Origin: Larix sibirica
Taxonomy: Eukaryota > Streptophyta > Pinopsida > Pinales > Pinaceae
Assembly (NCBI GenBank): GCA_004151065.3
Contig: NWUY0300002769.1
Coordinates: 54,650 to 70,237, forward strand
Length of the DNA: 15,588 bases
Direction: 5' to 3'
The position numbers were made by a program, and so were the translations under genes. This document shows positions 1-9,410 of this stretch, piece after piece. The notes beneath the pieces are model-generated. The model saw only the letters and a list, made by a program, of their open reading frames with translations. It was not told the origin of the DNA and did no database searches. How positions within the stretch are numbered: the stretch's first letter is position 1; every line of letters begins with the position of its first letter.

Positions 1-40
1 AATGATTTTTATTTCATAAAGTGTAATTTGTCTCACCCAT

Positions 41-110
41 GGAAAGTGAAGAGTCACTTGGGGGTGTGAAGAGATAAATTCACTTGGGAAAGTGAAGAGA
101 CAAAGTCATT
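41..110. repeat. Three tandem copies of a 23-bp unit
   Basis: Units start at 41, 64 and 87. The first and third share 'ggaaagtgaagag' exactly, and the middle one has 'gtgtgaagag'. Each of the first two units ends in or near 'cacttg', and the third in 'gtcatt'. The spacing is exactly 23 bp. The array sits in the 5' part of the putative Copia LTR. Confidence 0.75.
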
Positions 111-152
111 CTCACCATTAATAAAAAAAGTAGGAGAGTTTAGACACACGCA

Positions 153-234
153 TTCCAAGAGAGAGATTTGGAGAGAAATGTGAGAGGTACAATTTCCAAG
201 AGAGAGTCTTGGAGAGAAGTGTGAGAGGCACATG
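153..234. repeat. Two tandem copies of a 41-bp GA-rich unit
   Basis: Copies run 153-193 and 194-234. Both begin 'ttccaagagagag' and contain 'ttggagagaa' and 'gtgagagg'. A diverged third piece is at about 328-350 ('ttccaagagagtgagaaa'). The downstream stretch with 'aatgaggaaagaggcat' near 263-280 is also partly repeated near 355-375, so a larger duplication of about 95 bp is likely. Confidence 0.75.
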
Positions 235-736
235 AGTGTGAGAATGTGTGAGATGCACATTGAATGAGGAAAGAGGCATATGGATGATGGTATATTGTTG
301 TCTCAGCCTATAGATTTGGCATATGATTTCCAAGAGAGTGAGAAAGTGTGAGCAATGAGGAAGGAAAGAGGCATCAATAAGGAAGGGAATGCATTCCTGG
401 GCACTTTGTAGCATAAGAAAGTGAGGTTGTACAATTGAGAAAGAGAGACCGTACAACACAGAAATCGAGGCAGCCCGTGTGCAAAAAAATCAAGCCACAC
501 ATAGAAGAGCTGTAGTTGAGTACCAAAAACAAGAAGGTGTTTGTAGCCAAAGTAGTCGTACTGTGCATGACGTATAGTCAAAATCTATGCACAGATTTCA
601 AGGCAGAAATTTGGGTCTATTTTGAGAGGAGTTTGGCACAGTTTTCGAGGTGGTATGTTGGCACTGTGTGTGAGATAAGTTATGTACTTTTACTACTGTT
701 AAAAATATGTTGTAATATCCTTTTACAGAGAAACAT

Positions 737-783
737 AATAAAATACTCTCTTGGACTGGTTTTCCCCTTGTGGGTTTTTCCAG
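737..783 (+). promoter_or_regulatory. LTR poly(A) signal and R/U5 module
   Basis: AATAAA at 737-742 is followed about 15-40 bp later by a pyrimidine/G-rich run ending 'gtgggtttttcc'. In plant Copia LTRs this arrangement marks the transcript end and the start of U5. It is the main reason for calling the 1-905 block an LTR on the plus strand. Confidence 0.45.
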
Positions 784-1019
784 GGTCTTTTGACCAAAAT
801 ATCAGTGTCAGATGTGTATTTATAGTCTTCTTTTTGGTCTTTACTTCTGCTGCTAAAAGCATACTCAGTGTATATAAACTTATTGTTCATGAAAATGCAT
901 GCCAGTGAAATGTGGTTGTTTTCCATGTCTTTAGAAGTCTGATATCAAAGTTGTATTGAGTATTGTAGGCTGAGTTAAGCTCAGATTCTTAACATGTTTT
1001 AATGTCGGAAAGTGATCAA

Positions 1020-1412
1020 TTGGCTTTTAAGACATTCCCAAACACAGGAAGTCCCTTTCTCCTCATCCCAACCTTTAGATATTTTCGTCTTGGTTCCAAC
1101 GAGCTATTACACTAAGGTATTCCCTCAAATAATATGATCCAACTAATACCATCAGTGCATTTCATTAAATTAAGCTCAATAATAACCCCAAATTACGAGA
1201 ATTCTTGGAATGCCACGGAACCAAGAGCGAACTGTGCGGGAGTGATCCCAATGATGAAAGATGGTAAATGGACTAGGCTGGGCCTCATATAACTCCTCCA
1301 AATCCTTCGAGCTCGCCAATAACACAACCTCACCCTTCTTTCTAGGCAGACATAAGCCCCAGAAGTTATCCCTAACTGCAGAACAGGGGAACCCAAAAAT
1401 GGGGACATTACA
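1020..1412 (-). mobile_element. LTR fragment starting TGTAATGTCCCC (minus strand)
   Basis: Read on the minus strand, the block starts at 1412 with TGTAATGTCCCC and continues into G-rich 'ttgggttcccctgtt'. A TG start followed by a short C-run is an LTR-like terminus, and from memory similar starts occur in conifer Ty3/Gypsy-type LTRs. The 3' limit is not visible, and 1020 is only where the composition becomes ordinary. No matching second LTR, primer-binding site or polypurine tract was found. The minus-strand open frames of 71 and 82 codons lie within it, have no recognisable domain and are probably incidental. Confidence 0.35.
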
Positions 1413-4100
1413 GCATTGGTCCATAAGGAATTACTTTATACTATGGAGCTCACTTTGATTATTCTCGTTACATGGTTTTGGCCAAGTAAAAAAGCAATTG
1501 AAGCATAAATTTTCAAGTCATTTTCGAAGGTGAGTATAGCCTCTACCTCTGTTCGAGAGGTTTTATTTTGTGACAGAATTCAACAAGCATACTGACAGAT
1601 CCAGGATTCTTGAAAAGAGCCCTTGGTTTTGGGGAAAAGCAAGTTTTTAATGAGACCCTGGTTTCCTGGGTTTAACACGCTTCTAAATTGAAGACATACG
1701 AGAAAAAATCAGAAATGCTCCTGAAAATTTGATCACCCAAGAAGAAGGCTCAAAATGGAGACTGGGAGCTTTCTATGCTCAAATCTGTGTCTAGGTAGAC
1801 TTAATTAAAAACTATGGGAGGAAATTCTCCTAGAGTTTGGAGCAGTTTGGAAGCAAATGATAGGTTATAAAAATAGTGGCCATCAGGTACTGGATATGCC
1901 ATGATTATGGGCACTTTGCAGCAGCTTTTCCAGTAAAGAGAGGTAGTCTAAAACCTGAAAACCAAGAAGTTATGAACTTTGAGATGAAAAGCTTCTGTGT
2001 GGGCAATGAATGATCCAGTACATCCAAGTATAGATGAGAATGGGATTTCAGTATAAACTGTGGTTGAGTATTCTATTTCGACTTTTTGGACCATATCCAA
2101 GTCCATCTTCAGGACAGATTGCTCTGTATTCCTTTGTATAAAAGATAGATGAATGAATTTAATAAATACTAAATAGAGACTTCAGTGCTAGAAATATGAT
2201 AGAAAAAGGTGTTTCACAGCGTTGGCCAGAAGTTTCAATATGTTCGTTGATTAAGATAATTAAATGATATTATGTGATAAAATGGTACTCATTGTGAAAG
2301 CCATTAATTTGATTCTGTAAAATGGGTAACCACCTATCACTAATTTCGACGCCATCCTCCTATTCCTTTCACTATTTCTAATGGCCCCTCAATATTGCCT
2401 TTTAGAAAAGTGTTCTTAAATTAGTTTTTAGAGTTTAGTTTCTTGCATTTTTATCGAAAGTGTTAAAATTATTAAACAAAGTATTATGAAGAGAAATCCA
2501 AGCCTATTTCCTGGGCTCTTAAAACTAGCTGAGAGAGGGAAGCTGTGGATATTTAACCTGTACCTGAATAAGAGGAAGATGATAGAAAATTAAGGGAATC
2601 AGAGGACACTGCCATCCTTTTGCTGGAAGAAAGCAAAAAAGATAGTTCATGGCCTTTGATTAGAACAAGTCTATTGGAGGATGGATTGCCATGAACCAAT
2701 GGAGGGAACCAAACCATCAGAGCTTCCCTATACTCAAGATTCTATAGAACTTGAAGATAAAAGAGTGAATTAAGCCTGTATGAAGAAAAAGACCTGGCTT
2801 AGGTTTGTGCAAATTCTGGTTCCACTGCTTCTTGTCACTTTTGTAATTTTAGCCAGTTCAGAAGACACATTAAATTAGTTTGCCTTGTTATCTAAATTTT
2901 TTAAGATAATTCTGTTTAAAGGGATTTGAAACCTAGGCTCTGCTTTGTACTGACCTTTTCTTGGACTCAGTTCTTCCCAATTATAATACAAACACCTTTT
3001 CCCAATTGGAACCTACCAGAAAAAACATAAGACACAAGATGCACAGAGCAATTCATAGCATTAAATGAAATAAGCCCATACGCAGCAATACAGCAACTCT
3101 ACAAACATCTATATCCCTAATGATTTAATGAAGTTAAAAACTGAGCAATTTTACAGAGCATTATATAATTGAGGAACCCACAGAACAGGAAAAAGAAGTT
3201 ATACATACTGAAATTATCAACATTGGAGGTATACAGCATTGTCGTGATGATCACATAAGGACAACACAATATTCACTGGGATATCAAGCCAAAAATGCTA
3301 ACATAACAAGCAAAGCCAGTTCCTGCTTAAAAAGAGCCTCATTGCTGTAAATACCTTTGTTCCATCAATTAATAATAAATGATGCAATTCTCAAAAGAAA
3401 ACTGGGATATCAAGAGATATGCAATTACTATTGACCCAAATTAGCCCATATAGAAATTTTATAATAATAGTAATATTTGTTTAGTACGTAACTGTATTTT
3501 TGGTTTCTTAACCTAGTTTGTATGAGTATCCATAGTTAAAATCTTTCTAGGTTGTAATTGGTTACATTGGTTCATTCAAATTTGTAAAGATAGTGACACT
3601 TAAAGTACAGCTAAGAGTTTAAAATTTTAAATAGGTGATTTAGTTAGCCGATTCTGTATGGTAACCAAATTGGGGCCCATGTATAAGACAAGCAGAGGTA
3701 TACCTGAGGTTCTACTTCTTGCATAAATACGCTATCAAGCATATAGATACTTGAAAACTTACCAAAATCTATTTGCAACATTCATGGAGAAATGTGTTAG
3801 GAAGAAAGGGAGCACAACCGAGTGTCCACACACAGGATTGATCACAACCTGCCAAAATCAAGACATGCAAGAGGGTAGCAAACAGAAATCCCTACGAGCA
3901 CCAAACTGGGGTTAAAAGAAAAAGTATCAGAAATTTTATGGCTTTCTGTTAGCACCTGTGCACAAATCACACTGCAACAAACACAAGTCGTGTGAAACAT
4001 TTCATCACAAGAAACTACCATCAATCATGAAAAACAGAATCAACTTGACTGAATATCACATCTCACTATTTCAAGCACTAAAACGGAATAGTTCACCAAG
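1413..4100. other. AT-rich sequence without a recognisable gene
   Basis: No open frame above about 65 codons, no exon-intron series I can join, and no LTR or inverted-repeat termini. The only internal repeat noticed is a 14-bp direct repeat at 3275 and 3401. The texture fits old intergenic DNA or part of a very long intron; these cannot be separated from the sequence alone. Confidence 0.6.
3275..3414. repeat. 14-bp direct repeat, 126 bp apart
   Basis: ACTGGGATATCAAG occurs exactly at 3275-3288 and 3401-3414. The intervening sequence is not otherwise duplicated, so this may be the remnant of a longer duplication or chance. Confidence 0.4.
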
Positions 4101-5569
4101 GTGTTGTGATGTCTCAATCTTGATGCCATGATGCCTGGTAGGAGCAAGCAGCAGATTGGGAGAGTGCCACTAGATCACAAGGAGTCAAGATCACTTTAGG
4201 AGGTGATCAAGTGCAGTCAAGAGTCCTGAGAGAATGTTCAACCAAGGTAAGCCCACATGCAATGGAATCAAATCACAGCTTCATCCCAAATCAATTGTAG
4301 GTAGGACTTCTCCACATGCCAGAGTGGTGTAAAGATGTAAAAGAGCTCAAAAATTGGTGTGCCAAACTGAAGAAGTTCTGAAGAAGAGCTAAGAGAGACC
4401 AAAAGAGGAAATCTATCCCTTAAAAAGACCCAAATGATCCCTAAAAGCAGGCCTTTCAGAAAACAGAATGTGTAACTTATTGTGCAAGAAAAGCCAGGGC
4501 CCACACAAGTCAGCATGGACAGAATATAGCCGTTGGTAACCAAAATCCAAAGTGTGTAACAGTAGCAGGGAGACAAGAAGTTAGAACAATGGGGGTCTGT
4601 GCAAGTCTGTGGGGACAAGTAAAAAATTAAATCTAATGCTGACAAAAGAGGATCACTATTGACTAAAAATCACACATGAAGCCAGAACATGCATGAAACT
4701 GGACTCCACTAAATCTAATTGAGGACAAATGAAGGACCACAACGCTCAAAAGAGGCAAATAGGGACAATAAGGACAAAATCCAGTGGAACTACTCAAAAA
4801 TACCCTGTAATGTGTTGAAGTGTACTTGGTACACATGTATAAATCCGGACTCAACTATGATTGCATGACAAATGCAACTTTTGTTGTTACAATGTGTTAC
4901 TATGTTACCAAACATGGTATTGGCTGAAAAATGGTTTTTGGCCAAAAACAACATCCAAAAGGAGCATCATTCCTTTCTTAGTTTGAGATGATAAGTGCCT
5001 TTCTCAGATTAGAAATGGTTGTTTCTTGGCTTTTTTCTAAGGAGAGAAAAACACCCACAAAGAAACAAAACAAAAAAGCAAAAGAATAATTTAAAAATTA
5101 AGTGGGTATTCATCCATAAATAACAATAACCTCATTTATATTCATCCATTTCTTCAAAGGATAGAAGAGTGCAGCAACCACTAAAGAGAGTGAAATTTCA
5201 GACTGAGACTTGTTAATGTATTATCTTATCTAGTTTCTTTATTTTGTTTTCTTTTAACTTTTCTCAGCTCTATCTGCCCTTCATTATGATAGCAAAAAGC
5301 TCAAGAACCACTACTTTTGCAACATCACAAATGAAAGGCCCTAGCATTCCAAAACAAACCAATAACATAAAGTTTTGATCAAATAAAAAGCCTCTAAAGC
5401 TAGGTTGTGAGCACATGTGCAATGTAATCTTTCATGTAGTGGGGAGTAGGTGGGTCTTCGAGAACAAGGGGTTGGGTTTGCCCTTTTCGTCAACTTAGAA
5501 AAATTGGGCCAGTGGCAAGAATGAGGTGGCACTTGAGGTGGATTACAGAATATCAAAACAAGTTATGCT
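4101..5569. other. Unassigned, possibly old LTR material at its start
   Basis: The stretch from about 4102 begins 'tgttgtgatgtctc', which could be a decayed LTR start, but no end or partner is visible. Short imperfect direct repeats occur, such as 'aaatctaat' followed by 'gacaaa' at about 4629 and 4709. The 125-codon minus-strand open frame at 4268-4645 has no recognisable motif and a cysteine/leucine-rich composition typical of chance frames. The tract at about 5040-5100 is simple A-rich sequence. Confidence 0.4.
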
Positions 5570-5876
5570 ATGTGATAAAGGCCCTTAGTCAAAGAACGCA
5601 GCATTTATAAAATAGTTCATTGACTTGTAAAAGATAAAGCCAACCCCTACTCAACATGACATAGATTCATATGTCAATTTTCTTTGACTTGACTAAGGAA
5701 GCTCATCGTTCCTTCATTAGTGTTGGCTCAAGCCTCAGAGTGTTAGTTTACTTGTTGCTCAGACACTGTTTGACTCTTGTTGTGAGAGGATGCATCAGTG
5801 GGAGAGAGTCTTATGAGAGCAAGTTGTCTCAAAGCCCCTTTTCATCTATTTTTGGCAGATGGAATTAGGTCTAGGA

Positions 5877-5990
5877 GGGCGCACTAAAGTTATTGCATAA
5901 AAATATGTGGAGTGGGTGAGTTGGCACGTGTGGGCATGTGCTTACTTGACCTTGGCACATCTGTGGTGTGCTACTTGAGTTAGCTATAAG
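5877..5990. repeat. Degenerate short repeats related to the 73-bp array
   Basis: 'gggcgcact' at 5877-5885 followed by 'ttattgc' at 5891-5897 parallels units of the 7835-8800 array ('gggcgcactt' then 'ttattgc'). Further on, 'ttggcacgtg' at 5921 and 'ttggcacatc' at 5952 begin two imperfect 31-bp copies with shared 'tgtgct' and 'acttga'. The first contains the G-box core CACGTG at 5925-5930. Confidence 0.4.
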
Positions 5991-6227
5991 CGTGCTTGGA
6001 ACGAGTCATCATGTAACAACTTAGCCTTAGCACAAGCGAGATGCACTATTTGAGGAAGGATGCATTCCCTTGGGTTGAGGTTTGACATTGTTGGAGGAAG
6101 ATTCTCATGGAGAGCACGAGTTGGTTAGAGTGGACCTTGTCAAGGTGGAGTGCTCCACTTTTGAACCCATTGTCATTTGTGGACCTAGTCTAGGGTTTTA
6201 CCTTACTTGTAACTCACTCCTCTTACT

Positions 6228-6239
6228 CTATAAAAAGGA
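6228..6239 (+). promoter_or_regulatory. TATA box (CTATAAAAAGGA)
   Basis: A near-perfect plant TATA box, identical over 12 bp to the one at 9028-9039. Transcription would be expected to start about 25-35 bp downstream, around 6260-6270, at the pyrimidine-rich 'gatctctcttttc'. The promoter is most likely that of a retrotransposon LTR, since no gene follows. Confidence 0.5.
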
Positions 6240-6450
6240 AGGAGGGGCACATCACTTTGAGATCTCTCTTTTCGTGGTGCTGTAATCTATTTACTGCTGG
6301 ATTCTTGCAGAAATACGCTGATCTGATCTTCATATCCTTATTTTCTTAGATCTATTCGTTGTTTGCCGCTGGAATGATCTAACCTCTTGATATGCGATGT
6401 CTACACTCTTGAATCTTCCATACAGCATTTTGGTTTATGTTGATCTATAA

Positions 6451-7620
6451 TTCTCATAGGTGTTTCAGAAGTTTTCAGTTTCTACTGTGGGGCTTGAGTT
6501 TGATGAGTGCATGTGTATTGTCAAGAGGTAAAATTTAAAAAAAAGACCAATATTTGTTTATTACTTGACACCATATATACAAGTATAGAGGTTTGTTGTT
6601 CAAAAGTGCTCCTTGCTTCATTGGACAACCAAACTTCTTCATTTATTTACTAAGCAATTTTATCTGTGTCAATTGTTCGTCTGAAATTACCAAGTCTATC
6701 ACAATTTCTATTTATAGAAAGCAATTTGCTCCAAGTTTCAAGAACTGGGTAGCTTATGACAGGAAATTTGAAGGAAATTTGGTTTCACATCCCTTGAATT
6801 ACAAATGATAAGGATAACAGTGACAAAAATTTCATAATGAATAACCTCCAATTCGATAAACTTATCCTAGTTCAAATATTGTGTCCAAAGCAAGGAAATG
6901 ATTAAAATTTAATATACAGATGACAACCAGCACAATGTATTATGTGATCATAAAGCGTCTTTTGCATATTAACTAGTAGCAACACATTGACAGTTAAACA
7001 GTGACATTGATGTTGAATCGAAAATCAAAGCATCCTTGAAATCTGTCATCAAAAAGAAACACAATTTGAAAGTGTTTCCATAGTGTTACCCCTCATATTG
7101 CATGAGGATTGCAGGTGTGATTTCCATCACATATTCAAAGATTTGTAGGATGGTATCTTCATGAGGATAGTACCTACATTGGTTTGCTTGAGCACTTTGG
7201 AGTAAAGAAGATTCATTTATCCTTGGTGACAGATTACCATGGCTGGGTCCTCTCTTCATGGTTGCCTATTTGTGGTTGATGGAGCAAGATGCTAGCATGA
7301 TAGTTGATGCTGATTCTTGCTAATGATGTTGTGCTTGGCATATTGCCCATCAGGCCTAGGTGAATTTATTCCTTGTACATTGGTGATGGTGTTATGGTGC
7401 ATCCTATTGACTATGTGTGGTGGGGACATATTTGATTTTTGATAGAGTTAAAACCTTTCTTATGTCCCCTTCTTCCTATGGTGTTGATGAAATATGATGA
7501 TACAATTTGCGATGGTGAGATATTCCTTGGTCACATAACTTTACATTGTCACATTGCTAGACATCACTTGAAAGTTGAGGGGCGTTTGTACCCTTGTTGG
7601 TGTGTAATTCCTAAGTTTGA
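6451..7620. other. Unassigned sequence with short open stretches
   Basis: No recognisable gene. The open stretch at 7121-7282 (about 53 codons without stop, including GWYLHEDSTYIGLLEHFG) has a coding-like composition but no family I recognise. The plus-strand frame 7439-7693 (84 codons) also carries no known motif and runs into the polypurine tract at 7626. If the following block is a 3' LTR, this interval would be the decayed or deleted 3' internal part of that element, which would explain coding-like scraps without a full domain. Confidence 0.35.
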
Positions 7621-7625
7621 GTTAG

Positions 7626-7651
7626 AAAAAAAGGGGGACGGTGGTGGGGGG
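7626..7651 (+). other. Polypurine tract-like run
   Basis: A run of A then G (AAAAAAAGGGGGA), followed by 'cggtggtggggggag'. Such tracts prime plus-strand synthesis immediately before the 3' LTR of a retrotransposon. An LTR-like block follows, although the expected TG terminus is not directly adjacent; the nearest TG is about 12 bp further on. Confidence 0.4.
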
Positions 7652-7834
7652 AGTTTACTAGATTGTTTCTTTGGTGATCTAGCCTTTACCTAAGGCTAAA
7701 TAATGTATTTTGATGCAAAAATCCTTTTTATGGTGGTGTGCCCTAGCTTGAACCTTATATTTTGTTGTTATGTGGTATCAAGGTGGGTCCTTTACTAGGA
7801 AGAACTTTATTTAAATGGTACAACACTTTGATGG

Positions 7835-8800
7835 AGTGCACCCTTCCTTTGGCACACATGTTGAGGCAAATCACCAATATTTATATTATTTTGCTTCATA
7901 GAGGGGCCATCCCCTTAATTTTTGACCTAGTTGGACTGCACATGGATCTATGGCATGGTGGAGAATATTTTACCATTTGTTGGCACACCTTTGGTGAGTT
8001 AGTTGGAATCACACGTGCCACTTGGAAATTTCTTTGCACACATGTGAGGAGCTTTGATTATGAGGTTAACTACCATTGCACTATTCTCTAGGGCACACTT
8101 GCGAACAATAATTATTTTATTGCTTATTAACTTTTCAAAGTGGGCACCATGCACATGCATCAAGGGTGCACCTCTCAAGGAATGATATTTTATTAAAATT
8201 CTTGACCAAGGTTGTTGAATAGCACAACTTCCTAGGGTGCATGGATAGTTTATCATTGTTTTTCCTAGTCAAAATAGTCGAGGTGGTTACCAAAGCACAT
8301 TCTCCTAGGGCGCACTTCACATGTGAACAATATTTTATTGCTTGAGGGTTTGAAGGGATTCAAGGCACAACTTTCTAAGACGCACTTCTCTTGATGTTTA
8401 TTTTATTGTTTGTTGAAAGTGACTCCTACACACTCTTCAAGGGTGCACCTCTCCTAGATGCTCTTTCCACACTATTTCAAAAGGTTATTTCTTGAAGAAT
8501 CTCTCATTATTTCAGCTACATTTAAGGGCGCATTCACCTTTTGACTTGGCATTCATACTTGAAGGTGGTTACTTCTTGAGGAGCACTTTGCACACCTATT
8601 CTTGCACCTTGTGGACCACAAAACTATTTTGAGGAGTGCTCTTCTAGGAGGAATATTATATTATTAATCGTATCTCATGCATCTTGGAGGGTGCACTTTG
8701 TGATTTCTTTTATGTGGGCATCGAGCACATTATCCCATATTTTGCATGCAAGCATCTTGGAGGGTGCACTGGTGATGGACATTTCAGCATGTTGACTTGT
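7835..8800. repeat. Degenerate tandem array, ~12 units of ~73 bp
   Basis: Units start at about 7835, 7935, 8015, 8091, 8164, 8235, 8308, 8378, 8441, 8526, 8633, 8688 and 8761. Steps from 8091 are 73, 71, 73, 70, 63 and 85, and the last is 73. The usual unit begins GGGYGCACYT, has an AT-rich middle (often 'atattttattgctt'), then 'gaaggtggttac' and ends 'gcacattctccta'. Units at 8015 and 8235 share the last part strongly ('gaggt..' then 'accaaagcacattctccta' or its variant). The last two junctions share 'gcatcttggagggtgcact' exactly, 73 bp apart. Unit boundaries before 8015 and at 8526-8633 are less certain. Confidence 0.7.
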
Positions 8801-8973
8801 CACTTGTCAACTAGCCTAGTTTAGTGATGTGCCCTCCCTCTCTTGGAAGTTTTTCTTACATATTGTATCTTATCTTCTAATGGAGCAAACTCTCTTAAAG
8901 AGAATGGACATCTTTTGACTTGTCAAACTTGAAGAGAGCTAAATACTCCATTATTATATTACTTCTTTGACTT
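8791..8973. promoter_or_regulatory. Paired inverted W-box-like (TTGAC) sites
   Basis: GTTGAC at 8791-8796 faces GTCAAC at 8806-8811. TTTGAC at 8914-8919 faces GTCAAA at 8922-8927 with a 2-bp spacer. A single TTGACTT follows at 8967-8973. TTGAC is the core of the W-box bound by WRKY factors in plants; the W-box proper is TTGACC or TTGACT, and most of these copies are followed by T. They lie about 55-240 bp upstream of the TATA box at 9029, where upstream promoter elements are expected. Binding is inferred from motif only. Confidence 0.4.
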
Positions 8974-9027
8974 ATGCAGTCAATTAGGTGAATATTATAT
9001 TTTATTCTAAGAGAGAAGAAACTCCCT

Positions 9028-9039
9028 CTATAAAAAGGA
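9028..9039 (+). promoter_or_regulatory. TATA box (CTATAAAAAGGA)
   Basis: Same 12-bp sequence as at 6228-6239. The pyrimidine-rich 'gctttctctcc' at 9040-9050 and the following 'atttaatgtgtgttgg' would contain the transcription start. The site serves the LTR-like block at 7652-9410; no gene follows. Confidence 0.55.
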
Positions 9040-9410
9040 GCTTTCTCTCCATTTAATGTGTGTTGGATTTGGCACTAGACACCTTGGAGCCTAATGGAAT
9101 ACTTGTTGGATCTTGCTGGAAGATTGAGTATAGTGCTTGATGGATGAGAATGTCTTATAGATCATAATGTTCTTTCACCTTGCTAGGAAAAACCTTGGCA
9201 TATGCTTATGAAATGCTAAAATTGGTAACACGCTTCCTTTTTCCCTTATGGTTATCAATGAATCATTAGTTATCGATGCACTCTTTCTCTACTTGGTTAA
9301 ATGCACATATAATTCTATTCCTCGTAACCATAATTTTCATGAGTATAAGAATTTATCTATTTTAGTAATCTCTCTAATTTTATTTCAGCAATTTGGGACA
9401 GCAAGGAATG

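Larger units (their letters stand above)
1..905 (+). mobile_element. Copia-type LTR, probably truncated by window start
   Basis: No protein is encoded here. The 3' part has the layout of a plant Copia LTR: AATAAA at 737-742, then the run 'ccccttgtgggtttttcc' just downstream, a module common in R/U5 of plant Copia LTRs. The 5' part is purine-rich and carries short tandem arrays, as U3 regions often do. The first bases resemble sequence just inside an LTR 5' end, so the true TG terminus may lie a few bases before the window. The 3' boundary near 'atgcatgcca' (about 895-903) is approximate. No primer-binding site follows it, so this would be a 3' LTR, a solo LTR or a truncated copy. No target-site duplication could be verified. 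Short minus-strand open frames across it are chance products of GA-rich repeats. Confidence 0.5.
5570..6450 (+). mobile_element. LTR-like block with its own promoter
   Basis: The block contains short tandem repeats (5877-5990), a strong TATA box at 6229-6236, and a downstream leader-like stretch rich in GATCT (six copies between 6261 and 6446). This order of repeats, TATA and pyrimidine-rich leader is how plant LTRs are built. A possible 5' end is TGTGATAAAGG at about 5570. The 3' end is not clear. The motif 'ctaggagggcgcact' at 5871-5885 matches the junction motif of the ~73-bp array at 7835-8800, so the two blocks may belong to related element families. No primer-binding site or coding region follows. 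Confidence 0.4.
7652..9410 (+). mobile_element. Long LTR-like block with tandem array and promoter
   Basis: The order is polypurine tract (7626-7651), then a tandem array of ~73-bp units (7835-8800), paired inverted TTGAC sites (8791-8927), a TATA box (9028-9039) and a leader-like AT-rich stretch to about 9400. This is the architecture expected of a long LTR: enhancer repeats in U3, core promoter, then R/U5. At about 1.7 kb it would be a long LTR. Neither end is exact, and no second LTR copy lies in the window, so it may be a 3' or solo LTR. It codes for nothing; the open frames at 7762-8091 and 7999-8320 are shadows of the array. Confidence 0.45.

Noticed and set aside
54-581. Overlapping minus-strand open frames of 64-113 codons
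   Set aside because: They arise from GA-rich tandem repeats, overlap one another in different frames and show no domain.
1157-1417. GCATT at both ends of 1162-1412 as a target-site duplication of a solo LTR
   Set aside because: The inner end beside the left GCATT lacks the required terminal dinucleotide, and a 5-bp match is likely by chance.
4268-4645. 125-codon minus-strand frame as a membrane protein gene
   Set aside because: Hydrophobic stretches are expected from the reverse of A/G-rich DNA. There is no motif, no promoter and no support from neighbours.
6593-6808. 71-codon plus-strand frame as a small gene
   Set aside because: AT-rich, no recognisable motif, and length within chance expectation for this window.
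7121-7693. Spliced gene joining the open stretches at 7121-7282 and 7439-7693
   Set aside because: No convincing splice sites or shared domain, and the second stretch runs into a polypurine tract.
7773-7783. TGGTATCAAGG as a second primer-binding site
   Set aside because: Only the first eight bases fit, it lies in the middle of a block that otherwise looks like one LTR, and no LTR end precedes it.
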